A DNA stretch of 12,332 nt from Burkholderiales bacterium (GTDB lineage: Bacteria > Pseudomonadota > Gammaproteobacteria > Burkholderiales > Burkholderiaceae_C). The stretch covers positions 1 through 12,332 of the forward strand of contig CANBSV010000081.1 in assembly GCA_947372225.1 (NCBI GenBank), read 5' to 3'. Positions 6,531 through 12,332 of this stretch are shown here, piece by piece (positions within the stretch are counted from its first letter, which is position 1; each line of letters begins with the position of its first letter). Made by a program: the position numbers and the translations under genes. The notes under the pieces are model-generated. The model was not told where the DNA came from, did no database searches, and saw only the letters and a program-made list of their open reading frames with translations.

Positions 6531-7865
6531 TCAGGTCGCCCGTTTCAGCCGGATTTGCGCCACCAGACCGCCGTCTGAGGCCAGGCTGAGCTCGAGCGTG
6601 CCGCCCATGCGCTGCATGGCCTTTTCGACGATGGCCAGGCCCAGGCCGGCGCCGGTGGCCGAGGTGCGCGCCGCGTCGCCGCGAAAGAACGGCGTGGTCA
6701 GCTGGCTGAGCTTTTCGGGGGCGACGCCACAGCCGTGGTCACGCACGCTGAGCTTCAGCCACGGGCCGTCGGGCGCGCAAGTCACATCCACATGCGCCAC
6801 ATCGTCTTCAGCGCTGCGGCCGTAGCGACGGGCGTTTTCAAACAGGTTCTGCAGCACGCGCCCCAGTTCGATGTCGTCCGCGAAAACCATGGATTCGAAC
6901 GTGACACGCGATTGGATCTGGATGCGCGTTGCATCGCGAAAGGCCGCAGTCTCGCGATCGATCACGCCGGCCAGCGCCACTGACGACAGGCGCACATCGC
7001 CCGGGCGCGAGTAGTCCATGAACTTGTCGATGATCGCGTCGAGCTGGTCGATGTCGAGCGCCATGTTGCTCAAGGCCTCGGGGTCGTGCACGCTCATTTC
7101 GGCTTCGAGCCGCAATCGAGCCAGCGGCGTGCGCAGGTCGTGCGAGATGCCGGCCAGCATCACCGCGCGGTCGTCCTCGAGCTTGGCCAGCTCGCGCGCC
7201 ATGCGGTTGAAGCCCATGTTGACCTGACGGATCTCGCTGGTCAGCGTGGTCTCGTCAAGCCGCGAGTCGAATTCGCCTTCGCGGATGCGCCCGGCCGAAA
7301 AGGACAGGTCACGCAGCGGCTTGTTGATCGCCTGTGTGACCGCCAAAGCCCCGAGCATCGTCACCAGCAACGCGATGCCCACCCAGATCAACAGCGTGCT
7401 GCTGGCGATCTTGCCGACGCGGGCCGGATCGGTCTGTAGCCAGTAGGGGTCGTTGCCGATCTCGAAGCCCACCCACAGCCCGGTGATTCCGTTGAGCTCC
7501 CTCGCCACCACCGTGTTGGCACCCAAATGCTCGCGAAGTTCGGACGCGATGGCGCGCGTGGTCCGGTCCGTTTCATAGGGCTTCCAGCTGTCGCCCGGCT
7601 CACGAGGAGCGAGCTTCACGGATTCATCAGTCGAAACGCTCTTGATGATGGTCAGGCGGTGGATGGCGTCCGGGTCGCTGAGCGCCACACGCGTGAGGTT
7701 CACGAGGCTGGCGATTTGATGGGCGGCACGCACCGCGCTGGGCTCGACTTCGAGCATGCGGAAGGTTTGCATCCATGCAAAAACGCCACCGGCCAGCAGC
7801 ACGACCAGCAGCGCGAACGTGCGCCAGAACAAACTGAACGCGAGCCGAAGTTTCGGGATGGGCAT
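6531..7865 (-). CDS. envZ: EnvZ/RisS-type sensor histidine kinase
   Basis: This 444-residue inner-membrane kinase senses an envelope or osmotic signal and phosphorylates the regulator encoded just upstream. A first membrane segment lies at about 15-33 and a second at about 155-177, enclosing a periplasmic domain of roughly 120 residues. A HAMP linker follows (about 178-232), then the dimerisation/phospho-acceptor motif AGISHDLRTPLARLRLEAEM, whose His242 should be phosphorylated. The HATPase domain shows the N box QNLFENARRYG (Asn344), G1 box DHGCGV (376-381) and G2 box GAGLGLAIV (405-413). The HDLRTPL.R.RL.AEM sequence is characteristic of EnvZ-like kinases; in Bordetella the counterpart is called RisS. 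The start is 40 bases after the ompR stop, consistent with an operon. It looks intact. Its 3' end faces the insert at ispF. Confidence 0.9.
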   Translation of the reverse strand: MPIPKLRLAFSLFWRTFALLVVLLAGGVFAWMQTFRMLEVEPSAVRAAHQIASLVNLTRVALSDPDAIHRLTIIKSVSTDESVKLAPREPGDSWKPYETDRTTRAIASELREHLGANTVVARELNGITGLWVGFEIGNDPYWLQTDPARVGKIASSTLLIWVGIALLVTMLGALAVTQAINKPLRDLSFSAGRIREGEFDSRLDETTLTSEIRQVNMGFNRMARELAKLEDDRAVMLAGISHDLRTPLARLRLEAEMSVHDPEALSNMALDIDQLDAIIDKFMDYSRPGDVRLSSVALAGVIDRETAAFRDATRIQIQSRVTFESMVFADDIELGRVLQNLFENARRYGRSAEDDVAHVDVTCAPDGPWLKLSVRDHGCGVAPEKLSQLTTPFFRGDAARTSATGAGLGLAIVEKAMQRMGGTLELSLASDGGLVAQIRLKRAT

Positions 7866-7905
7866 CGGCGTCAGCCTGCGGTTGTCTCAGCGGCCGGGCA
7901 GCCGA

Positions 7906-8640
7906 TCAAACCGACTCGTCGGGCACGAAGACATAGCCCAGGCCCCACACCGTCTGGATGTAGCGCGGCTGTGCCGGATCGACCTCGATCATCTTGCGCA
8001 AGCGCGAGATCTGCACATCCAGGCTGCGGTCGAAAGGTTCGAACTCGCGACCACGCGCCAGCTGCGCGAGCTTGTCGCGCGACAGCGGTTGCCTGGGGTG
8101 GCGCACCAGCGCCTTGAGCATCGAGAACTCGCCCGTGGTCAGAGCGATGGCCTCTCCGGCCTTGGACAGGCGGCGCAGCGACAGATCGAACTCGAACTCG
8201 CCGAACGTGACGGTCAACGATTCCTTGCTCGGCGCGCCCGGCGCCTCGGGGGCAGGGCGCCGGCGCAGCACGGCGTGGATGCGCGCGAGCAATTCGCGCG
8301 GGTTGAAAGGCTTGGGCAGGTAGTCGTCGGCACCCACTTCGAGACCGACGATGCGGTCGACGTCTTCGACCTTGGCGGTCAGCATGATGATCGGCGTGCG
8401 GTCGTTGGCATTGCGCAGCCGGCGGCAGATCGACAGACCGTCCTCGCCGGGCAGCATCAGGTCGAGCACGATCATGTCCACGCTCTCGCGGCTCAGGTAG
8501 CGGCTGAGCGCCTTGCCGTCTTCGGCGAGCAGGACTTCGAAGCCCTCCTGGGTCAGGTAGCGTCGCAGCAGGTCACGGATTCGGGCGTCATCGTCAACGA
8601 TCACGATGCGATCGGCGCGTGCAGAAGTGCTGGCGTTCAT
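7906..8640 (-). CDS. ompR: OmpR/RisA-type response regulator
   Basis: This is a 244-residue cytoplasmic transcription factor, partner of the adjacent kinase. The receiver domain has the acidic cluster Asp16-18 in VIVDDD, the phospho-acceptor Asp60 in VLDLMLPGEDG, Thr88 in MLTAK and Lys110 in LPKPF. A linker rich in Ala and Pro leads to an OmpR-type winged-helix DNA-binding domain that ends VWGLGYVFVPDESV. The receiver sequence RIRDLLRRYLTQEGFEV is very like Bordetella RisA and enteric OmpR. Several upstream start codons are in frame (ATG 8652, TTG 8661), but the ATG at 8640 has GGAG six bases ahead, so I use it. It is the first gene of the ompR-envZ pair and is divergent from the SIMPL-domain gene. 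In enteric bacteria OmpR controls porins; the targets here are unknown. Confidence 0.93.
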   Translation of the reverse strand: MNASTSARADRIVIVDDDARIRDLLRRYLTQEGFEVLLAEDGKALSRYLSRESVDMIVLDLMLPGEDGLSICRRLRNANDRTPIIMLTAKVEDVDRIVGLEVGADDYLPKPFNPRELLARIHAVLRRRPAPEAPGAPSKESLTVTFGEFEFDLSLRRLSKAGEAIALTTGEFSMLKALVRHPRQPLSRDKLAQLARGREFEPFDRSLDVQISRLRKMIEVDPAQPRYIQTVWGLGYVFVPDESV

Positions 8641-8648
8641 GGCAGGCT

Positions 8649-8666
8649 CCATTTGTAACAAAATGG
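8649..8666. promoter_or_regulatory. Inverted repeat at the ompR translation start region
   Basis: CCATTT and AAATGG form perfect 6-base arms around GTAACA. On the minus strand this reads TTTTGTTACAAATGG and overlaps the GGAG ribosome binding site of ompR. A second GTTACAAA stands on the plus strand at 8723-8730 in the same divergent region. OmpR-family sites commonly contain GTAAC/GTTAC cores, so autoregulation is possible, but the match is too short to be sure. The short palindrome could also act in the mRNA. Confidence 0.3.
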
Positions 8667-8835
8667 ATTTTGCGCGGCTTTGCGCCGGGCTGAGGCCACG
8701 AACAGCCCCGCATTGACCATTCGTTACAAAGATCCGCGAGGGCGCGCGCCCAGGCTGACGGGTCGTGTCATCGCGCCGATGTCACCTCGCGTTAGGCTGC
8801 AAGGTCGCGATCCGCGACGCCCACCAGGCCACCCC

Positions 8836-9570
8836 ATGAACGTCTTTCGAACCCGATTCAATTCGCTTGGATTGCGCCGCGTTGGCGCCTGTGCGGCTGC
8901 ACTGGCGTTGATCTCGACGGCCGCTGTGGCATCGGAACCCCCGGTACCGGCTGGCGTGGTGGCGCTGACCGCCACCGCCAGCGTTGACGTGACCCGCGAC
9001 ATGTTGTCCATCACGCTGGTGGCCACACGTGACGGCAACGACGCCAGCGCGGTTCAGTCCCACCTGAAGCTGGTGCTGGACACCGCGCTGACCGAGGCGC
9101 GCAATGTGGCTCGGCCCGGTCAGATCGACGTGCGCACCGGCAACTTTTCGCTCAACCCGCGTTACTCGAACCGAAACGCGCTGTCGGGCTGGCAAGGCAG
9201 CGCCGAGCTGGTGCTCGAAGGCCGGGATCTGCCCGGGCTCAGCCAGTTGGCCGGTCGCATCCAGAGCATGACCATCGCCCGTGTGTCGCAAAGTCTGTCG
9301 CGCGAGCAGCGTGAGAAAGCCGAGGCGACTGCCACGACGCAGGCGATCGGTCGATACCGCGCCCAGGCCGCTGAAGTCACCAAGCAGTTCGGTTACGCCA
9401 GCTACACGGTGCGCGAGGTCAATGTGTCGACCAATGAGTCCGGACCCGGCCCCGTGCCGATGTTCGCGGTGCGCGCCATGGCTGTGCAGGCCGAGGCGCC
9501 CGTGCCGGCGGAGGCCGGCCAGACCGCCGTGTCGGTCACGGTCAACGGCACGGTCCAAATGGCGAAGTGA
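8836..9570 (+). CDS. SIMPL-domain (DUF541, YggE-like) periplasmic protein
   Basis: The 244-residue product begins with a signal peptide: basic MNVFRTRFNSLGLRR, a hydrophobic Ala/Leu core and a likely cleavage after AVA near residue 32. The mature part fits the SIMPL family (YggE of E. coli, BP26 of Brucella): the opening VVALTATASVDVTRDMLSITLVA, the central region TGNFSLNPRYSN with GWQGSAELVLEG, and the C-terminal stretch ending VSVTVNGTVQMAK. These proteins act in the periplasm or at the outer membrane; BP26 forms ring-like assemblies, and YggE has been linked to oxidative-stress tolerance, but no enzymatic role is established. The frame is open further upstream, but ATG 8836 is where the signal peptide starts; only a weak AGG lies ahead. 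It converges on bdhA with 30 bases between stop codons. Confidence 0.85.
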   Translation: MNVFRTRFNSLGLRRVGACAAALALISTAAVASEPPVPAGVVALTATASVDVTRDMLSITLVATRDGNDASAVQSHLKLVLDTALTEARNVARPGQIDVRTGNFSLNPRYSNRNALSGWQGSAELVLEGRDLPGLSQLAGRIQSMTIARVSQSLSREQREKAEATATTQAIGRYRAQAAEVTKQFGYASYTVREVNVSTNESGPGPVPMFAVRAMAVQAEAPVPAEAGQTAVSVTVNGTVQMAK

Positions 9571-9584
9571 CCCGCCGCGGCGGG
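9571..9584. terminator. GC palindrome between convergent SIMPL gene and bdhA
   Basis: CCCGCCGCGGCGGG is a perfect 14-base palindrome that starts right after the SIMPL gene's TGA. It can fold as a 5-bp stem with a CGCG loop on either strand. No T run follows in either direction, so intrinsic termination would be weak. Its place between two convergent genes is what suggests a bidirectional terminator role. Confidence 0.4.
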
Positions 9585-9600
9585 TGCACTGCCGGTCGCG

Positions 9601-10371
9601 TCACTGGGCGGCCCAACCGCCGTCCATGTTCCAGGCCACGCCGCGCACGTTGTCGCCGGCCGGCGAGCACAGGAACACCGCCAGTTCGCCCAGTTGCTCG
9701 GGCGTGACGAACTGCTGCGAGGGCTGCTTGTCGCCGAGCAACCCGCGGCCTGCTTCCTCCACACTCACGCCGTCGCGCACGGCGCGGTCATCGATCTGCT
9801 TTTGCACCAGTGGCGTGAGCACCCAGCCCGGGCAGATGGTGTTGACGGTGACGCCCGTGGTCGCTGTTTCCAGTGCCACCACCTTTGAAAATCCCACGAT
9901 GCCGTGCTTGGCCGCCACATAGGCCGACTTCTGCGCCGAGCCCACCAGACCGTGGACCGATGCGAGGTTGATCACGCGGCCCCAGTTTTTGGCTCGCATG
10001 GCTGGAATGGCCAGCCGCGTGGTGTGAAACGCCGAGCTGAGATTGATGGCGATGATCGCGTCCCACTTTTCGACAGGAAAGTCCTCGACGTTGGCCACGT
10101 GCTGGATGCCGGCGTTGTTGACCAGGATGTCGACGCCTCCGAATGTGGCCGTGGCCACGGCGAACATGTCGGCGATCTCGGCAGGCTTGGTCATGTCGGC
10201 CCCGTGGTGGATCACTTGCACGCCGTGCGCTGCAACCTGCGCCTTGGGTGACGTGACGTCGCCAAAGCCGTTGAGCACGATGTTGGCGCCTTGGCGGGCC
10301 AGACTCAGCGCGATGCCCAGGCCGATGCCACTGGTCGATCCGGTGATGAGCGCTGTCTTTCCTTTGAGCAT
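9601..10371 (-). CDS. bdhA: D-3-hydroxybutyrate dehydrogenase (short-chain dehydrogenase)
   Basis: The enzyme oxidises D-3-hydroxybutyrate to acetoacetate with NAD+, the step that follows depolymerisation of polyhydroxybutyrate. The 256-residue protein is the usual size. It has the cofactor loop TGSTSGIG (10-17), NNAG (85-88) and the catalytic set Ser138, Tyr151 and Lys155 in YVAAK. Gln90, His140, Lys148 and Gln190 or 192 (LVQKQ) fall where bacterial 3-hydroxybutyrate dehydrogenases hold the substrate carboxylate, which is why I prefer this over a general SDR or an acetoacetyl-CoA reductase. The open frame extends upstream to about 10452, but ATG 10371 has AGGA seven bases ahead and gives the natural N-terminus MLKGKTALITG. 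It is divergent from the alpha/beta hydrolase gene. Confidence 0.92.
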   Translation of the reverse strand: MLKGKTALITGSTSGIGLGIALSLARQGANIVLNGFGDVTSPKAQVAAHGVQVIHHGADMTKPAEIADMFAVATATFGGVDILVNNAGIQHVANVEDFPVEKWDAIIAINLSSAFHTTRLAIPAMRAKNWGRVINLASVHGLVGSAQKSAYVAAKHGIVGFSKVVALETATTGVTVNTICPGWVLTPLVQKQIDDRAVRDGVSVEEAGRGLLGDKQPSQQFVTPEQLGELAVFLCSPAGDNVRGVAWNMDGGWAAQ

Positions 10372-10472
10372 GGTGGGTTCCTTCGGGGGCGGGAGGGGGT
10401 TGGTACGATGCATTATCAAAGAGCCCGAATTCAGCGGGCTGATTGCCTGCACCCGGTTTCTTGAAGCTGCCC
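10372..10472. promoter_or_regulatory. Divergent intergenic region, bdhA / hydrolase
   Basis: These 101 bases must hold the promoters of both divergent genes. On the minus strand GATAAT (about 10412-10417) resembles a -10 box for bdhA, but no matching -35 is seen. A 6-bp hairpin, AGCCCG (10422-10427) with CGGGCT (10435-10440) around AATTCAG, lies next to it and might be an operator or a transcript structure. The minus-strand leader of bdhA is C-rich just before its AAGGAA ribosome binding site. Confidence 0.35.
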
Positions 10473-11357
10473 ATGTCTGATCACGAGCCCCGCCTGCACC
10501 ATGTGTCCTGCCTCGACGCTGCCGGACTGCACCGGGTGGCCTACTGGGAGTGGGGTGACGCAGGCAATCCGCGTGTGCTGGTGTGCGTGCACGGGCTCAC
10601 CCGCCAGGGACGCGACTTCGATGTGCTGGCACGGGCCCTGAGCAGCCACTATCGGGTGATCTGCCCCGACATCGCCGGGCGGGGAGAGTCTGACTGGCTC
10701 ACGCAGCCCATGGAGTACGTGATACCGCGTTACGTGGCCGACATGGTCACCGTGCTGGCGCGAGTGAATGCCGAGACGGTGCACTGGGTGGGCACCTCCA
10801 TGGGCGGGCTGATCGGCATGGCGCTGGCCAGTCTGTCGCCAGGTGCGATTCACCGGCTGGTGATCAACGACATCGGCCCGGCGATTGAGGCGGCGGCGCT
10901 GACCCGCATCGGCGGCTATGTGGGCGTGGCCCAGCGCTGGGACACGGTTGAGCAGGCAGCCGACTACATGTGGTCGAACTCGCGCGGTTTCGGCCCGCAC
11001 ACGAAGGACCAGTGGCTGGCACTCACGCGACCCATGCTCAGACCTGTCGACATCGCCGATGGCGGCGGGTTCCGCGCGCACTACGACCCGGCGATCGCGC
11101 TGCCGTTTCGTGCGGCCACGGCGGAAAGCGCCGCCGCCGGCGAAGCCGCGCTGTGGCGAGCCTATGACGCCATCGCTTGCCCGACGCTGTTGCTGCGCGG
11201 GGCCGAGTCCGATCTGCTGAGCGAGCACACCGCGCTGGCCATGACGCAGCGCGGACCTCGGGCGAGCCTGGTTCAGTTCAGCGGCGTGGGCCATGCGCCG
11301 ACCCTGGTGGCCGACGATCAGGTGCAGGCCGTGCGGGAGTTCTTGCTGGCCTCATGA
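10473..11357 (+). CDS. Alpha/beta hydrolase
   Basis: The 294-residue protein is a single-domain alpha/beta hydrolase, probably cytoplasmic as no signal peptide is seen. The oxyanion-hole motif VHGLTRQGRDF is at 39-49, the nucleophile Ser109 sits in GTSMGG, the likely acid is Asp247 in LRGAESDLLS, and His274 in GVGHAP completes the triad. A cap region lies between about 140 and 215. The substrate is not evident. The neighbouring 3-hydroxybutyrate dehydrogenase makes an ester of the PHB pathway thinkable, but that is only context. A TTG at 10443 would lengthen it by ten residues; ATG 10473 is preferred, with just a weak GAAG ahead. Its stop overlaps the relA start (ATGA at 11354-11357), so the two are likely co-transcribed and translationally coupled. 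Confidence 0.88.
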   Translation: MSDHEPRLHHVSCLDAAGLHRVAYWEWGDAGNPRVLVCVHGLTRQGRDFDVLARALSSHYRVICPDIAGRGESDWLTQPMEYVIPRYVADMVTVLARVNAETVHWVGTSMGGLIGMALASLSPGAIHRLVINDIGPAIEAAALTRIGGYVGVAQRWDTVEQAADYMWSNSRGFGPHTKDQWLALTRPMLRPVDIADGGGFRAHYDPAIALPFRAATAESAAAGEAALWRAYDAIACPTLLLRGAESDLLSEHTALAMTQRGPRASLVQFSGVGHAPTLVADDQVQAVREFLLAS

Positions 11358-12332
11358 AGACGGGTTCTCTGGCCACGAAGGCACCCGACTCGTCTGAGGT
11401 GCAGCCCGGCGATCAGGTTGCCAACCCGGCCGAGCGCGACCCGCTTGCCGATCACGAAGGCGAACTTCAGCGCCGTCGCGCGCGCGCGTTTGCCGAGCCG
11501 TTGCTCGCGGGACAGCCACTGGACACCGGCGAAGATGCGCTGGAGCACGCCGACGGCGTGAGTGACATTCTGGATGCCATCGGTGCGGCACCCTCGCTGT
11601 GTGCCGCGGCCTATCTGGTCTACGCCGGCGACTACCTCCAAAAGCCCGAGGAGATGGTGGCCAAGGCGTTCGGTCCTTCGCACGCCAGTCTGGTGAGCAG
11701 CACCCGCAAGCTGGTTCAGATCCAGCGTGCGGCGCGTGAGGCCCAGTTCGAAGGCGAGCAGCGCGTGCAGCAGACCGAACTGGTTCGCAAGATGCTGCTG
11801 GCGTTTTCGCGCGACTTGCGTGTGGTGTTGCTGCGGCTGGCCTCGCGGCTGAAGACGCTGCGTTTTTTTGCGGCAAGCAAGACCGTGTGCCCCGAACCGC
11901 TCGCACGCGAATCCATGCAGGTGTTCGGCCCGCTGGCGAACCGGTTGGGCATCGGGCAGATCAAGTGGGAGATCGAGGACCTGGCATTCCGGTTCCTGCA
12001 GCCCGATCAGTACAAGTCGATCGCACGGTTGCTCGACGAGAAGCGCGCAGAGCGCGAGCAGCGGGTGGAGGCATTCCGGGTGCGGTTGGCAGCGCAGTTG
12101 CGCGACCACGGCATCGAGGCGGAGGTGCAGGGGCGACCCAAGCACATCTACAGCATCTGGAAAAAGATGAAGGGCAAGGGGCTCGACTTTGAGGGCGTGC
12201 TCGACATCCGCGCGCTGCGGGTCATCGTGGACGATGTGCCGCAGTGCTACGCCGCGCTCAGTCAGGTGCACTCGATGCACGACGCCGTGTCGCAGGAGTA
12301 CTCCGACTACATCGCGCGGCCCAAGCCCAACG
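11354..12332 (+). CDS. relA: RelA-type (p)ppGpp synthetase, N-terminal part (partial)
   Basis: This frame runs from the ATG overlapping the hydrolase stop to the right edge, 326 codons, so the C-terminal two thirds are missing. RelA makes (p)ppGpp from ATP and GTP/GDP on stalled ribosomes. The N-terminal region has the fold signature of the RelA/SpoT hydrolase domain but lacks the HDxxED metal motif: where SpoT has LLHD, this has AAYLVYAGDYLQKPEE, and later RLASRLKTLR stands for the usual LADRLHNMRT. This points to a synthetase-only RelA with a dead hydrolase domain. The synthetase domain starts with GRPKHIYSIWKKMKGKG, followed by DIRALRVIVDD and the fragment YIARPKPN at the edge. I would expect TGS, helical and ACT-type domains beyond the window. 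Confidence 0.92.
   Translation, partial: MKTGSLATKAPDSSEVQPGDQVANPAERDPLADHEGELQRRRARAFAEPLLAGQPLDTGEDALEHADGVSDILDAIGAAPSLCAAAYLVYAGDYLQKPEEMVAKAFGPSHASLVSSTRKLVQIQRAAREAQFEGEQRVQQTELVRKMLLAFSRDLRVVLLRLASRLKTLRFFAASKTVCPEPLARESMQVFGPLANRLGIGQIKWEIEDLAFRFLQPDQYKSIARLLDEKRAEREQRVEAFRVRLAAQLRDHGIEAEVQGRPKHIYSIWKKMKGKGLDFEGVLDIRALRVIVDDVPQCYAALSQVHSMHDAVSQEYSDYIARPKPN

Noticed and set aside
11318..12280. A 320-codon minus-strand open frame opposite relA
   Set aside because: It is antisense to a clear relA reading frame with recognised synthetase motifs, and its translation has no recognisable family.

Overview
The window looks like a chromosomal segment of a high-GC betaproteobacterium, most likely Burkholderiales and probably close to Comamonadaceae. 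The reasons are the GC-rich codon use, the divergent mfd / ispD-ispF pair, an EnvZ/OmpR-type system of the RisS/RisA kind, a D-3-hydroxybutyrate dehydrogenase fitting PHB metabolism, and a RelA-type (p)ppGpp synthetase. No homology search was possible; the placement rests on recognised protein motifs.

Layout. On the minus strand, 1-148 is the N-terminus of an exported PhnD-like binding protein that runs off the left edge. Next is mfd (263-3763, minus), the transcription-repair coupling factor. Divergently, ispD (3849-4580) and ispF (4606-5103) encode two enzymes of the MEP isoprenoid pathway. A 1.4-kb insert (5107-6510) follows, with a lone group-4-type glycosyltransferase (5298-6449). Beyond it, an envZ-like kinase (6531-7865) and an ompR-like regulator (7906-8640) form a minus-strand pair. 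A SIMPL/DUF541 periplasmic protein (8836-9570) converges on bdhA (9601-10371, minus). Divergent from bdhA, an alpha/beta hydrolase (10473-11357) overlaps relA by four bases; relA starts at 11354 and runs off the right edge.

The most notable observation is at the ispF / envZ junction. The last 59 bases around the ispF 3' end (5048-5106, including the stop codon) are repeated exactly at 6452-6510. Between the copies lies a segment with visibly lower GC and TTA leucine codons, carrying the glycosyltransferase. This is the footprint expected of an element integrated at the 3' end of a housekeeping gene, leaving that gene intact. No recombinase is visible. The left part of the insert also holds a symmetric 53-base structure (5160-5212) resembling an integron attC site; this is suggestive only. 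A tandem-type duplication, a crossover with a circular molecule, or an assembly artefact remain alternatives.

The other genes look like ordinary core genome: DNA repair, isoprenoid synthesis, envelope/osmotic signalling, PHB-linked metabolism and the stringent response. No tRNA, rRNA, CRISPR array or insertion-sequence transposase was seen. No stretch longer than 300 bases lacks a gene; the longest gaps are 5104-5297 (left part of the insert) and 8641-8835 (between ompR and the SIMPL gene).
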